Assembly: GCA_011109175.1 (NCBI GenBank)
Contig: RDEW01000004.1
Span: forward strand, 1,635,355-1,699,354
DNA length: 64,000 nt
Direction of reading: 5' to 3'
From: Dicyema japonicum
Taxonomy: Eukaryota > Dicyemida > Rhombozoa > Dicyemidae
Part shown: piece by piece, positions 46,670 through 58,001 of the stretch
Position numbering within the stretch: the stretch's first letter is position 1
How the letters are laid out: each line of letters starts with the position of its first letter
Notes under the pieces: model-generated
Told to the model about the DNA's origin: nothing
What the model saw: only the letters and a program-made list of their open reading frames with translations
The model's database searches: none
Translations under genes and position numbers: made by a program

Positions 46670-46935
46670 CGGAAACGAGTAGAGCACGTTATGGGTTCGA
46701 GTTTTCTCCGGAAACTTGGAAATTGTCTGTTTTGATGTAAGTCAGAACTAAATGGCTTCATCTCATAGCCCTCATCCCTCTTCTTCATATGCACATATGA
46801 ATGAATGACTTAAGGGACAATTAAGACAATAAGTCTCTAAGAACTAAAAAGCTCTAAACTAAAGTTATGGGTTCGAGTCGCTTCCGGAGACTTGGGAATT
46901 GTCTGCCTTGACACATTAAGATTATTTGACCGTGG
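46670..46935 (+). repeat. two SINE-like pieces with B-box-like GGTTCGAG
   Basis: 'Atgggttcgagttttctccg' with 'acttggaaattgtctg' (46691-46735) and 'atgggttcgagtcgcttccg' with 'acttgggaattgtctgcctt' (46867-46915) are copies of one repeat, about 176 bp apart. GGTTCGAG matches the RNA polymerase III B box. 61785-61845 is a third, diverged copy. Confidence 0.5.
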
Positions 46936-47030
46936 TAAATATTTTCAATAGTATTTTCACACTTGAATTATATTAAATAGAAATGTGACGGAGACTATTG
47001 AAATAACAGATTCACCGCTATTCTCTAAAA

Positions 47031-47246
47031 ATGAGTGGAATGGAGAATGATGAAAATATTGATCTTATATTTGAATTGATAAAGCAGAATTTGGATGATC
47101 TTAAAGAAATGATAAACAAGACGTTCTACCAGTATCGGATTGTATTGACACTCATATATTATCCTCATATCCAGGGTAACAATATTTTGAGTATAAATTT
47201 AACTAATACCGTAGTACATCAACTGAAGTACAAGAATGCATACTAA
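47031..47246 (+). CDS. 71-codon ORF, unrecognised
   Basis: ATG-started frame (MSGMENDENIDLIFELIKQN, LDDLKEMINKTF). It could be a first exon or chance. No domain is recognised. Confidence 0.2.
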   Translation: MSGMENDENIDLIFELIKQNLDDLKEMINKTFYQYRIVLTLIYYPHIQGNNILSINLTNTVVHQLKYKNAY

Positions 47247-47409
47247 GAAAAACAAATAGTATTTATTCAGCATATTTTAGTTTGATATAGCTGATGTAGT
47301 GGACATGTTTCGGTTCATTTAGTTGGAATAATTATCACTAATAAATTAAAATTTGGACATTTTTGGATAATACTCATAATTTTGACTTTTTTGACTATAT
47401 ATTTTTTAC

Positions 47410-47575
47410 ACACCAGTACTTAGGTTACGGGTTCGATTTTCGCTGCTGTTCACCTAGTGAAAGTTCCACGCATTTACGATGCAGAAAGGGTTTGACGAGT
47501 GACGCCGTCATCAGTATATACTCACTGCGGAACTGGATTGTCTAGAAAGGACCACGCAACAAGAAAAAAAAAAAA
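47410..47575 (+). mobile_element. probable tRNA-derived SINE with A-rich tail
   Basis: 'Ggttacgggttcgattttcg' contains a B-box-like GGTTCGATTTTC. The body is followed by 'aagaaaaaaaaaaaaagaaa' at about 47558-47577. Confidence 0.45.
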
Positions 47576-47577
47576 AG

Positions 47578-47697
47578 AAATGGAAGATCATTCCTTGGTT
47601 CTACGATTAGTTAAAAATTAACTGTTCTTTATTCAAATAAAGTGTGTGTCCTGCCTATGCTATGTCTCTCGTGAAAAGGCTTTATTATTATTAACAC
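47578..47697 (+). mobile_element. LINE 3'-end fragment with (TTA)n tail
   Basis: Counterpart of 4270-4400. Ends 'ctctcgtgaaaaggc' then TTTATTATTATTA. Confidence 0.6.
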
Positions 47698-48084
47698 CAG
47701 TACTGTCTTACTACGCTTTACTTGGGCACACACTATTAAAATCGACTAAGCAATCTTAACTCTGAATCCACTAGTATTGTTTTACTACGTTTTACTTGGG
47801 CACCCGCTATTTAAAATAATTTATCAAGTTTAGGAAAACTTTGATCTTTTTTCGTCCTAATAATAATGCCGCAGCTTTGATCTTCGTTCATCCTCTATTT
47901 CATTTGGTAATAAATTCTGGTTTTTGATACCCCTAAGTCTGTCACATTGTTTATGTCACTAAAAGAAGGAAACAAAAACTTTATCTATCACAAAACTAGG
48001 CAGACATACGTATGCATTAGAGATACATCATTTCCTCAACCATTTGACTACTACTTAGAGATTTTTGGATCTTCAATGACATTG

Positions 48085-48620
48085 TGAGGTTTCTATGGAT
48101 CTCTTCAAGAACACTTTGAAATTCCTAACCAAATATTCAACGATTAAAAAATATCCAGCAAATAAACAAAATATTAATGAATATATTATGGTCAGATGAA
48201 ACCAAAGTTGAACTTTTTGATATATTTGGAGGAAAAAAGTCAAGAATATGACAAAAATGTATCATACCTACAGTTAAGCACGTAGGAGGCAGCATAATGT
48301 TATCGGCGTGTTTTTCATCTCAAAGAGTGGGTGAACTATTTTTTATAGATGGAATATTGGATACCAAAAAGTACGTCGAAATTTTGAAAAGTTGTTTAAT
48401 TTCATCCACTAATATAGTAAAGTTAAGAAACAATTGGACGTTTTAACATGATAACGAGCCGAAACATAAAACTAAAATTACAACTAAATGTTTTTGAATG
48501 GCCTCCCGACTTAAACCCAGTTGAAAATTTATGGAAAACGTTGAAAATAAAGATAAGGAATCCGAAGACAGTTTCGAAATCATATCTTTCCTGGTTTAAG
48601 ATCCGTTCTTATACTTCTGT
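48085..48620 (+). mobile_element. Tc1/mariner transposase relic
   Basis: Plus frames, with slips, give LQEHFEIPNQIF, WSDETKVELFDIFGGKKS (first catalytic D), HVGGSIMLSACFSSQ, GELFFIDGILDTKKYVEIL, NWTF then HDNEPKHKT (second D) and EWPPDLNPVENLWKTLKI (catalytic E). This is the order of a Tc1-type DD34E transposase. The second D (48450) and the E (48523) are only 73 nt apart, instead of the 105 expected, so about 32 nt were lost and the enzyme is dead. The N-terminal DNA-binding domains and terminal repeats were not identified. Confidence 0.85.
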
Positions 48621-49195
48621 TGACTCTGATACACACTCTTAATATTATGTTTGCAGTCTTGCTAACGAGTCAAAGAGTTCATTCATATACCTCCTTCTTG
48701 ATCCCATGGAATGCCCACCACATTGTGTTTGGATGAAACATCTCCTTAGATTTTGAATGTTGATCTGATAGCCATCTTCCGCAGTTAGATCAGATTTTGA
48801 ATTCATTTTTGCAGACAAAATTCTGTGGTCGAAAGTCAGGAGCCTTCCCAGATTGTTTTATGACGTCCGGAATGTTGGAATTGTGTGTTGCACATGAACA
48901 AGTCAAAGCATCAAGAAATATGCTAGATCAGTGCCAGAAAAATGAAATTATATTATAAAATTTGATATTTTATTTAATGTGATTTAATATAAATTTATTT
49001 ACGTGTTATTTGAGTCAGTTACTATATTTTAAACTGAATTAAGATTAAGATTTTACTAAAACTTATTGCGATGAGGAAAAAGGATAGAAAGTAGCCTTAA
49101 GATCGTCAATTCTGAGAGCGTCAATTCTGTATTTCCTTAAAGATCGTCAATTCTGAGAGTATCCTGAGAGAATCTGAGCCCAGTAACTGCTTATT
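48621..49195. other. unassigned sequence
   Basis: Includes a small local duplication of 'gatcgtcaattctgagag' (49102-49120, 49142-49160). No gene. Confidence 0.5.
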
Positions 49196-49199
49196 ATTA

Positions 49200-49620
49200 T
49201 TATTGCACTTTCACGAGAGTCATAATATTTACAGCCCCGCATTTTCAGCAAAAAATATAAGAGAATTAGTTAGCTTGCTCCAAGCTCTTCTGCTCTTAGC
49301 TAGGTCCCTCAGTGTGTCCAGATCGTCACCAGATGCCAATGTTTTCTTCACGGCTTTCAGATCGTTTTGTAGAACGACCGGGAGGGTAGTTCTCGGTCTT
49401 CCACGAAAGCGTTTTATTAAAGGAGTAGTAATCTTCCATTGCGATATTCGGAGGGGATATCGGGTCAACCTCAGGACGTGTCCAAAAAGTCTCCAACGAG
49501 AGCTAATGATCTCGTGGCTTAATGGTATACAGTCACACTTATTTTACAGTCCATTCCGCTTGATCTTGGATGGCCTGGACATTCCAGTTATGTTACTTAA
49601 ATGATTCCTGTGAAATGAGC
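49200..49620 (-). mobile_element. family A (RTE-like) retrotransposon C-terminus and 3' tail
   Basis: Minus frame 49468-49229: MTRYPLRISQWKITTPLIKR, FRGRPRTTLPVVLQNDLKAV, DDLDTLRDLAKSRRAWSKL. In the adjoining frame upstream comes ISSRWRLFGHVLRL. GRPRTT...D......L.......A..R..W..L is the standard RTE C-terminal signature. The 3' end is 'gactctcgtgaaagtgcaat' then AATAATAATAA (49205-49190). Homologous tails lie at 7800 and 58683. Confidence 0.85.
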
Positions 49621-49755
49621 CAGTAACTGCTTGTGTTTATTAATAAATTGCTTTTTTTCTTTACCAAATAAAATATTCGTACTTTTAAAAAATTGCTGTA
49701 AACAAGAAAAAATTAAACGAATGAAATAACTAGTAAAACTAATTGTGGAATTTCC

Positions 49756-50261
49756 TCAAAATTCGCTTTCTACCTTGTTCATATCTACTTCTTCATCGTC
49801 GGTGGCCTCACGTATTGCTGGTATTCAGCGACAAATCGTTAATGTTAGACTACGCTTCAGTAAATTTTATTTCATATATTCCATCGTTAAGGTAAGCTTT
49901 TCTTCTGAACATCGCAATAAATCGTTCTGATACAGACTTGAAAAGTTCTTGGATGGCAGTAGGGTTTCCAACGAAAGTCCCAGACATTTTCAATCCACGA
50001 AGGGGAACATCACAAACAACAGTCTTGACGTTTTTGGGCGATCCTTTCGACGAAACAATAGCTGTTCTTTGTTTTAATTTTGAGCATCTGCTCATCCATC
50101 TCTTTCATAGATATTCTGCCCAGAAAATAGCTTCCATGGTGAGGATCACAGGCGGCCATCACGTTCTTAGCATCAAACATTTGCTGAGTCAGTTCAGGAT
50201 TAGTCAGTGATCTGTATTTTCGAGAGCCACGTGCGAATCCAGGACTAAAGAATAAGACCAA
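49756..50261 (-). pseudogene. TUBB: beta-tubulin pseudogene, 5' truncated
   Basis: The minus strand reads [43 protein letters not shown], then after a one-base slip [36 protein letters not shown] and [10 protein letters not shown] stop (EA-stop-SNINDL) precedes an acidic tail REATDDEEVDMNK. This is the last 40% of beta-tubulin, the animal form (AACDP, VKT.VCD). Missing codons after HHGSY and after RKAYL, plus slips and stops, show it is dead. None of this part contains an intron-like break and the 5' side stops abruptly near 50261, which suits LINE-driven retrocopying; no poly(A) is visible. Confidence 0.85.
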
Positions 50262-50369
50262 ACCCAGAAGATGTGTCGACTGGATGGATCGAATTACATT
50301 GACCGGTCAACTAAAGATAATCAAAAAAGCCATTGAAGAAAAAACAAGACTGGCTCTAGAACGATATTA

Positions 50370-51990
50370 GAGGTCGAGGCATGCAAACACACAAACACCT
50401 CGTTCTGGAAGATTTACAAAAGAATAACTGGCCAGAAGAAAGAGGACATGAAAATCTCTTTGAACAAGCCAGAAGGTGGGTCATATTCTGCGGATGATGC
50501 CCCAGATATCTTTAAGAAGCAACTAGACCGTATCCAGGGAGTCAACCAAATGAAGCTGATTCCGAGGGAAGAGTTGGGAGCTTCACAAAAACTTATTACC
50601 TATTCTCTGGATAAGCTTAAAGATACCAATATAAGGATAACGACAGAGGACGTCGTAGTTGCCATTAGAGAATGCAAAGCTCACGCTCCTGTACATAAGC
50701 GTTAGCATGAGAATGTTTAAGAAAGGTTCAGAGGATTTGCTGCTCATACTAAGAACTTATTTCAACGCAAGCATTGATCATGGATATGTAACAAAACGCT
50801 GGAAAGCCTCTATTGTCAGGATGATACTTAAACCAAGAAAGTCGGGGAGGGACCCCCTTAACTATAGGCCGATCAGCCTAAATTGCTCTATCTCCAAGAT
50901 TGCTGAGAGAATTATTTTCAAAAGACTAAACTAGCACATGGAAAAGAGTTGTTTTCTCCTCGCGGAACAATGTGGCTCAGACCCGGGAAATCCTGCACGG
51001 ATTGTATCCACCACATGTATTCGATGGTACTGAGAGGCCTGGAAATCAAGAGGCAAGTCAACCTGGTGTGTTTGGAGTTGTCCAAGGCTTTCGATAGCGT
51101 GTGGCATGAAGTCAACTGCAGACATCTAAAAGAAACTCTTCACAGGGATAAAGAACTTCCTAACAGGACGGACTTCCCGACTACGTGTTGGGGGAAATAT
51201 GTCAAGAGATATCCTATTGAAAAGGGGCGTTCCACAGGGCTGTCTTGAGCCCGCATTTGTTCGATGTGTTTTTGTCAGACTTCCCTACTACGCCGGATGC
51301 GAACACCAAATTGTTTAATATACGCAGACGACATACTGTCTATTGATTTGTCTGGGACGTCAAAATTATCAGAAAGAAGAATCAAGTTATTCACTGATCA
51401 AGTGCAGGATTGGTACTCCAAAGAGAGGGATGAGACTCTCTACTGAAAGTCCAGCTTCTTGAGGGTTAGTCGCCCTACGGAGACATCATGCACAGCCTTA
51501 TTCACTTGGTATTTCGAGAGTACATTCACTCCGCTACCTCGGGATAGTTATTGAAGTTTCTTTCATGGAGGATATCTTACAAAGAAAAAAGAAGGCGTTG
51601 CAAGCGCTTATCTGTACGAGCAAGTTGTCCCTTAGTTTAAAGACCTTCTTGTTTATCTTCATGAAAATTATCCTGCCAGAGATATTATACGGATTTGAAG
51701 TTTGGTACTTCTCAAGACGAAGGGAAAAAATAATGTTACTTCTGGAAAAGTCGAGAAGGTCAGCAGTAAAGTTAGCCTTAGAGGAAAAAGCTGCGTCATG
51801 TCCTGAGTGCAAAAAAGGACAGGATTCTCGCCTCAGTAAAATACATTGTGGAGAAAAGGATTAATGGGATCCGACGATTGAACTAAACAAAATGGAGATG
51901 GGGTCCGTAGGAAGTGTCCAGACCGCATAGGTAGACTCGTTAAAAATACCCCTTAAACTAACTTTTAGTTACTGTTTCGAATAAAGGTTT
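50370..51990 (+). mobile_element. family F Jockey-like retrotransposon, nearly complete RT
   Basis: In order, with about five frame slips: SFWKIYKRITGQKKEDMKIS linker, SADDAPDIFKKQLDRI, ITTEDVVVAIRECKAHAP, KRWKASIVRMILKPRKSGRD, NYRPISLNCSISKIAERII, VCLELSKAFDSVWHEV (motif A), a degraded motif B (EKGRSTGLS), NCLIYADDILSIDLSG (motif C, about 51317), then MEDILQRKKKALQAL, FLFIFMKIILPEILYGFEVW and LLEKSRRSAVKLALEEK. Catalytic YADD is intact but the frame is not. The endonuclease region is absent. The 3' region matches 31340-31510. It sits directly beside the tubulin pseudogene. Confidence 0.85.
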
Positions 51991-52104
51991 CCTATCGTTT
52001 GCTTTGATGTGCATTATCACGCAGTCAGGCGGCCGCAATATGATCTTTAACACATAGATTCAAGAATTATATTTGCAATCAAATCAATACTAATTCTGCA
52101 TACG

Positions 52105-52400
52105 AAGAGCGTTTTATCTTGCTTCTTGAAAATCGAGAAGAGCAAGGATCAAGATTGCCCTTCACAAATGCTCGACGAGAAGCTAGATGATAATGAAAAT
52201 TTGCTAGTAATGTCGATAAGAGATGCAGCAGAAAAAAGGATGGAAAACTTCCTAAAAAGAGATGCCATCATTGACTCGTATGTTGCAGCACAGAATAAAC
52301 GATAAGAAGGGTCTGAGAGCGAAGAGAAGAGTCCAAGCGTTTGCAGAACAGGCAAAATAGCTCTCTCTTTAATTTTCTTTGCTAATAAAATTATTAAAGA
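52105..52400 (+). mobile_element. family F-like C-terminal fragment
   Basis: SLLLENRE-type reading, then in the adjoining frame LDEKLDDNENLLVMSIRDAA and EKRMENFLKRDAIIDSYVAA. The start parallels LLLEKSRR(S)A(V)KLAL of family F. Confidence 0.5.
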
Positions 52401-52664
52401 TAAAGTTTAGTTTGAAATGAATAGGAAAGATGTCTCTCTGTAAGAGAATGGTGAATCTTTTGGCCTTCCAGTGGTCGCGCCGATGTACCGATTAATTGAC
52501 GTAACGAAATAAAACTTGCACGTGTTAGTATTTCATGACTTTGTTTAGATTATTTGGCTTTATTACACGTAAATTGTCTAAAGTAGCCTAGTACTTGGTT
52601 GTCAGATCTTCAACAACGGTCTTGGGTTAAAATACTCCCACTCGTTACTCTGTCGAAGGTTTTT

Positions 52665-52800
52665 TCCTTTGCATGTCAGGTTCTTCCTTGTCATTTAATA
52701 CACCTGTCTCAAGATGCGCTACATAACAGGATGGCATCAAAAGGAGCACATGCTCTTCCCCATTCCACGAATCATTCATTGGAGGCGTTTTCATGACTTA
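52665..52800 (+). mobile_element. diverged SINE fragment
   Basis: 'Acacctgtctcaagatgcgc', 'atggcatcaaaaggagcaca' and 'tgctcttccccattccacg' recall the SINE block gatccacctgtctagg...ggatcatttgctctccc...actccac. Weak. Confidence 0.4.
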
Positions 52801-53160
52801 TCTTCAGGATGAAGCTGTGACTGGAAGTACTCTGTCTGACAAGAAAATCATCTCCTTGTAAACGCAGAAAACCTTAAGTGCTGTCCAGGAAGTCCCTCTC
52901 AAGATATGAGACGAAAACCCCATCTTTATGGAAATTAATATAGAACTCTAGGACAAGTCGTAGGAAGAAACAAGATATGGACAATAGGGTCACATAAATA
53001 TACGTATTGGTCAATCGTCTTCTCCACTTTGTTCATCATGTCTTGTTGACGACCAGAAGACCTCTTCTCTTGTCCGGGTACGCTTCCGAGTTCTGCAAGA
53101 CCCAAACACACCTGTCAGATCTCTGGGAGCGTCAATTTTTGGCTATGACGTTCTTGTTCA
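52801..53160. other. unassigned sequence
   Basis: No supported feature. Confidence 0.4.
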
Positions 53161-53164
53161 CCAT

Positions 53165-53710
53165 CGGTTTCTTATATTATTTAAGCCAAAGAAACACCGT
53201 CTTAACCAATAACTAATATTCAGGTGATCCCGGCATCTGTCAATAATCGGGCCATTTTTTCTCGATGCTCCGACCGTGATCCCACGCATTTTCTATACGG
53301 ACGGGGGTCTTTTTCCTTTCCTCTTATGAAATTGCCTCCAGTTGCCTCTATGATAGACTCGAGTGCTCTGGGGGCAATTTCTTTATCTGTATATTTTCCA
53401 GTAATTTTTTTGCTCTTGACTGAATCTTGAATTTTTGTTAGGTTCGTTGCCGACAGGTTAGATCCCCATGCAGCACATGCATAGCCTATTGTTGGCTCGA
53501 CATACTGCTTGTAGAGGGTCCCGATACCTGGCGGATAAATTCCTCCACAGTTCCAAAGGAAGGCCTTTACAAAATTGATCTTCTTGCACAGGTTGATATG
53601 ATAGATTCCACATTGGCTGAGAAGCAGAGGAAAGTATCAAAAGTTACTCCCAGTATCTTCTGCGATTTCTTTTGTGGTATAGGTACTCCATTTAACGTGA
53701 CATCAATTCT
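53165..53710 (-). mobile_element. family C retrotransposon 3' end
   Basis: The minus strand, with one slip: KKSQKILGVTFDTFLCFSAN, VESIISTCARRS, LYKQYVEPTIGYACAAWGSN, LSATNLTKIQDSVKSKKITG, APRALESIIEATGGN, then RPYRKCVGSRSEHREKMARL and LTDAGIT-stop. This is one of the two copies (with 60954) that join the RT thumb (LGVTFD...LYKQ.VEP) to the family C ending. The 3' UTR runs to 53165 and matches 39148-39205. Confidence 0.8.
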
Positions 53711-54029
53711 TCACTCGAAGAGACCGGGGGTAAATAAGTAATAAGTTCAGACTGCATAATCCGCTGTTAAAGAACTATTATCAGCATACATAGAATTACG
53801 TCAACTATAATTCTATACGTACACACATATTATTCTCTAAGATTCTATTCTCTATGACATTTCCTTTGTTCAGAATTAGTTTTCCCATATCTCCCAAGTA
53901 CATCACTTCGTCAATGGTTACGAGAAGGTCAATTATACATTTTTGAAATATAGGCACGTCACCAACTCTACTGGTGAAGATAGCTATCAAACTCATGACT
54001 AATTAATCAAGATTCAACGACAAATTAAC

Positions 54030-54130
54030 AGGGAATACAAGCCATCATGTAATCCTGGCCTCTATAAGAACCCATCTCATCTTTGCTCGGCGTTTGTCCT
54101 GAGATCCGACGACTTCCTGTACGCTTGTGT
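54030..54130 (-). mobile_element. family C C-terminal fragment
   Basis: QEVVGSQDKRRAKMRWVLIE then ARIT-stop and a short 3' UTR. Matches the family ending. Confidence 0.6.
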
Positions 54131-55190
54131 TACTTGTGGAAACTTTGGAAGTGTCATAAGGGCCCTCATTTTGCTCTCAAGTCCCTCTAAAGGAGTTAGT
54201 ATCAACAGCGAAGTGGACAAACCTTATAGAGTCTTTTTGACTATTGTTTTTAATGTCTTCGATCTTCTTGTGATTTGATTCGTAAAGGTTTGTCCCCCAT
54301 ACAACAAAGTCATAGATAATTGTCGGATCTTTTTTAATAGTGTTTTAAACATAAAATGAGCACTTTTAGGACTACCGTTGAGGAACGAGTTCTTATGAAT
54401 TAATACACCCAATTAACTGGGTACGCACTTACCCATATGCTGGTCCTCTATGACTGACATACTGGTCAGGTCATTAGAAGCTCCAGAGACCAGATAATAA
54501 GACTTCGAGTTCTGGAAATTTTTTAATGAGTAATGCCTGTCAACTTTATTATGTAACGTGACTTTCAAATTTAATTTCCAAAACTTCCTACTTAATTTTT
54601 AATACAGATTCTCAATTGAGGTTGCCACGTGGTTAAAAGCATTAAAGAACTTCTGATTACTCCTGAGGTGGAAGTAATTACACAAAACTTTTAGTTATCT
54701 CCAGTCAGTCCCAGATCGTCGAAATCTTGAGTAAATTGCTTAACAAGTCATTGAGGACGTATGTAAATGATGTCAAAGATGATCTTTGTTCCTTTTTCAA
54801 ACTCTCCGATTTGACAGCATTTACCTTTTAATGTCCTGACTAGTACTTTATTCGTTTGCTATGCCAAAGTTGACGATCAATGCGAGCGACTGACATTTGT
54901 TGCGTCAGTCTCACATATGTTAGTGAGACCGGAGTACTTAATTAGATAAGTAATGGCTAATTCAGGTATATCCAGGTCAGAGTAGTATCCATCTTTTTCA
55001 AGCACCACGCATATCCATATCCGCATTGTAAGGAACGGCAGTGTCTAACTTCGCTCGGATCTATCCTTTGTCTTAATTTTATTAAATTGAATTTTTTAAG
55101 TATTTCTATGACGTTATCAATTACGGTTTATTCGGTTATGCCTGGAAGTATTTAATGGTTAACTAGATAGCTCTGTTCGCTAAGAAACCT
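54131..55190. other. unassigned sequence
   Basis: No supported feature. The minus frame 54224-54412 is unrecognised. Confidence 0.4.
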
Positions 55191-55280
55191 TTCGACCGAA
55201 TAGCTAACGGGGGATTCGAGCCCAGGACCATTGTTACAGATAGAACACCATAACCACTGTATGCCATATCTGTCACTATT
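55190..55280 (-). mobile_element. tRNA-derived SINE head
   Basis: The minus strand reads 'catacagtggttatggtgtt', 'ctgtaacaatggtcctgggc' and 'tcgaatccccc'. The GG(G/C)TCGAATCC B box and an A-box-like TACAGTGGTTA are placed as in a tRNA head. An intact tRNA gene is unlikely, as no acceptor stem pairing is evident. Confidence 0.5.
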
Positions 55281-57340
55281 GATGTATAATACTCTGTAAC
55301 CATGACATGTACGTGAGAGTGTGGAAGACGAGTTCAAAAAACCAGGCTTAACGGAGAAGCTCATCTTTAATTTCATCTTAACTATGGTTTAGTGACAAAG
55401 TCTGAGAGCTTTCAGCATATTTATTTCTCGTATTGAGTAATATTTGGAATACTTACGAGTGATAATACTAATTCTTTGTAACGCTTTGTGCCATACAAAT
55501 GCTTCTTCCAAGCAATATGAGTTGAAGCTTTATAGTCCCAGTTTTACCACGATTCATCGAGTAGGTTGAATTCCAAGAAAGGATAATCGGCCAATAGATC
55601 TTCAGAACCTTAAAATTTTCTGAAGATAGTTGAATGCCCGAGGAATTGATTTCTATGGACAGAAGATAGTAGTAGGTTTGATCTGACAATCGGGTTTACC
55701 ATAAGGACATTCAGGAAGACGTTGTGAACTATGTTCAGAGGCTCTTCATCTGTTTTTCCCACATTAAATAATTCTGAATAATCATTTGTAATAATCTTTG
55801 TGTTTAATACTGCACGTGGTGTTTCATAATCTCAACATGGTTGAAGTGTTCGGAGACAACCATATAGTCATGCCGTTAGAAATCATTCATGTCCAGTCTC
55901 AAAACTGACTATCAATTTTTAAATTCTACTATTTTGCAATACCTGGACTTGAATTGTTAGTTATTCATCTCCCTTGATAAAAAAATTATTTTCCAGCATG
56001 GATGACTCACCATCAATGCTAATAGAGAAAAACAAGTTAACAACAAATTAATTGTATCCAACAGTTGCAGAAACCGAGTCCATTCTATGTCATAAAAGTC
56101 CATCCAGAACCAGCATTTTTTCTACTTTAAGTGCTGCTTTGTATAAATCAACAAAACAACGAGTGCTAGTTGAGAATAGATTAGGCTTTAGGCTTGCAAT
56201 TAATGGGAGTTAAAATTAGTTGCACCATGTGGTTGTTAAAATATTCTCAGAGCTTCGGTATCTTCAAATTCGAGTTCAAGAACTTTGTATAAATCTCATA
56301 CAAGTTCTCAGTCAAGATTTTTGGAGAACCTATGACGCACTAATAACTTAGGCAAACTTGTGTAGAATGTAATCAATGCGTCTTCTCGAAAATTGAACTT
56401 TGTTACTTTCCAAATTCATAAGACCGTTCAATTCAACGTTAGGTCCCTTGTACACCCAATTTATCTAGCCATAAGTTGTGCCCGCTTGGTGAACAAACCT
56501 ACACACATTTTACACAATCCAGAGGCAGTCATAATGCATCTTTTGATTTACGTGGGATATGAAAAGGCACCCAGTTTTGTACCTCGTGAGGAACGGTGTT
56601 CCCTATTCGTCCAACAAAAAATTCTGGCAAACAGCAAATGCGTGAGTTCGAGCTGAGGATGGGTCACAACTGATGCCTTCCCCATATTAGTTAATATCAT
56701 GGTGATTTCGGCTTTATAATATGTGCTCGTGCTACAGAGAAATATATGTAAGAGATAAATCGTAGGGGATTGATGCATCTAACACATCGCGAGTAACATA
56801 TAACTACTAATAAAGTCACACAACCGCATTTTAAAGTTTTTCCAAACGCAAAATCTATACAAAATCACTGGTTGTGGAGAACCCTCAAGAATGATTCAAT
56901 TACGTGGGAAAGACAAATAAAAAGTTTCTAGATTTTATATTTGAGTAACCTACGAAAAAAGGTGTTAAGCACTAACTATTAGATGATCCCCCATAATGAT
57001 AGAATTTTCCTAAAATATTACGTTAATAGTTCCACGGTTCTCCAAAAGTATGTACATGAGCTATTGTAGAGAACTCGATCGGGATATCATTCTTTAGGCT
57101 GACCGACTGTTCTGTATGAGAGATTGTGTTTATGAAAGGATTTTTTGGTTCTTTACAGTAATCAAGACCAGCTATGCCCGCTGATTTCTCCATAAGATAG
57201 TAACACAACTCTATTTTAGATATCCTTAAAAGAATAATGCAGTGAATCGTTCAATTGGTCGTTAATTCGCATCGAAAACAACAAATGTTATGGAATATAA
57301 TAACGATCTATTAATTAAGAAGTCGTGAGTTATTTGGGGG
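55281..57340. other. unassigned sequence
   Basis: Several frames of 61-87 codons on both strands, none recognised. Confidence 0.4.
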
Positions 57341-57349
57341 TATTACATC

Positions 57350-57560
57350 TATTTGTACGTCAACAGTTTTGTATGTATCCTGGATCTTTGATTTCCTACT
57401 GAAACTGTCGATGCGATCCTCCACAGTCTTACTAATTAGTCTAACGACATATTTCCTACTCACTTAGACAGTCACTAAGCTTATTGTGTATGTAGAGCTT
57501 AATTGCAGCTCTACTTGTTTTCTCTAGAAGGGATTGTACCCTTTGTACTACTCGATCATA
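57350..57560 (-). mobile_element. family F-like C-terminal fragment
   Basis: Resembles 60400-60640 at nucleotide level ('tcctggatctttgatt', 'gaagagctt/gtagagcttaatt', 'gctct.cttgttttct'). Both are minus-strand copies of a (L)LKKTRRAGIKLFL-type segment. Confidence 0.5.
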
Positions 57561-58000
57561 AGTGTTAATATCCGTATATGTTTTTCCACATTCTTTTGGA
57601 AGATTTCTTTGTATCGTCATAATCTAACTATTATGTGTTACACATGAGGAACACTTCCAAGTTTCCGTGATATGTCGTTTCCATATTTGTAGTTTTTTAG
57701 AAAGCAGCTATTTTGTCCGCGCAACTCAATAGATTTTATTTCCTTGCATGCTGCTATTGAGAACTTTGAGTTCATGAAAAATATCAGCGATGTATGCTAA
57801 TTGTAACACCAACATTCTTCATTGCTTTTGTTCGCAAAAATTCATATGTTGTATAAACGGCGTTAAATAATTATCCACGTCCTATTTTTTATGGTTATTT
57901 TTTTCAATACAAAGACGTTTATGGTTCAATTTTCAAGAGATTCTGATCTTTTTCAAAATTTTTCTATCGGATTTTCTATTGTTCGACTTTAAGGTAAATA
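57561..58000. other. unassigned sequence 3' of the second membrane-protein gene
   Basis: No supported feature. Confidence 0.4.
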
Positions 58001-58001
58001 T

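Noticed and set aside
46670-46935. pair of tRNA genes
   Set aside because: Two copies of GGTTCGAG-containing sequence, but no acceptor or anticodon stems; more like SINE heads.
49203-49604. 133-codon plus-strand ORF
   Set aside because: Shadow of the minus-strand RTE-like C-terminus (GRPRTTLPV...), which has the recognisable motif.
49938-50210. 90-codon plus-strand ORF
   Set aside because: Antisense of the beta-tubulin pseudogene.
55190-55280. functional tRNA gene
   Set aside because: B-box and A-box-like sequence present but no cloverleaf stems could be paired.
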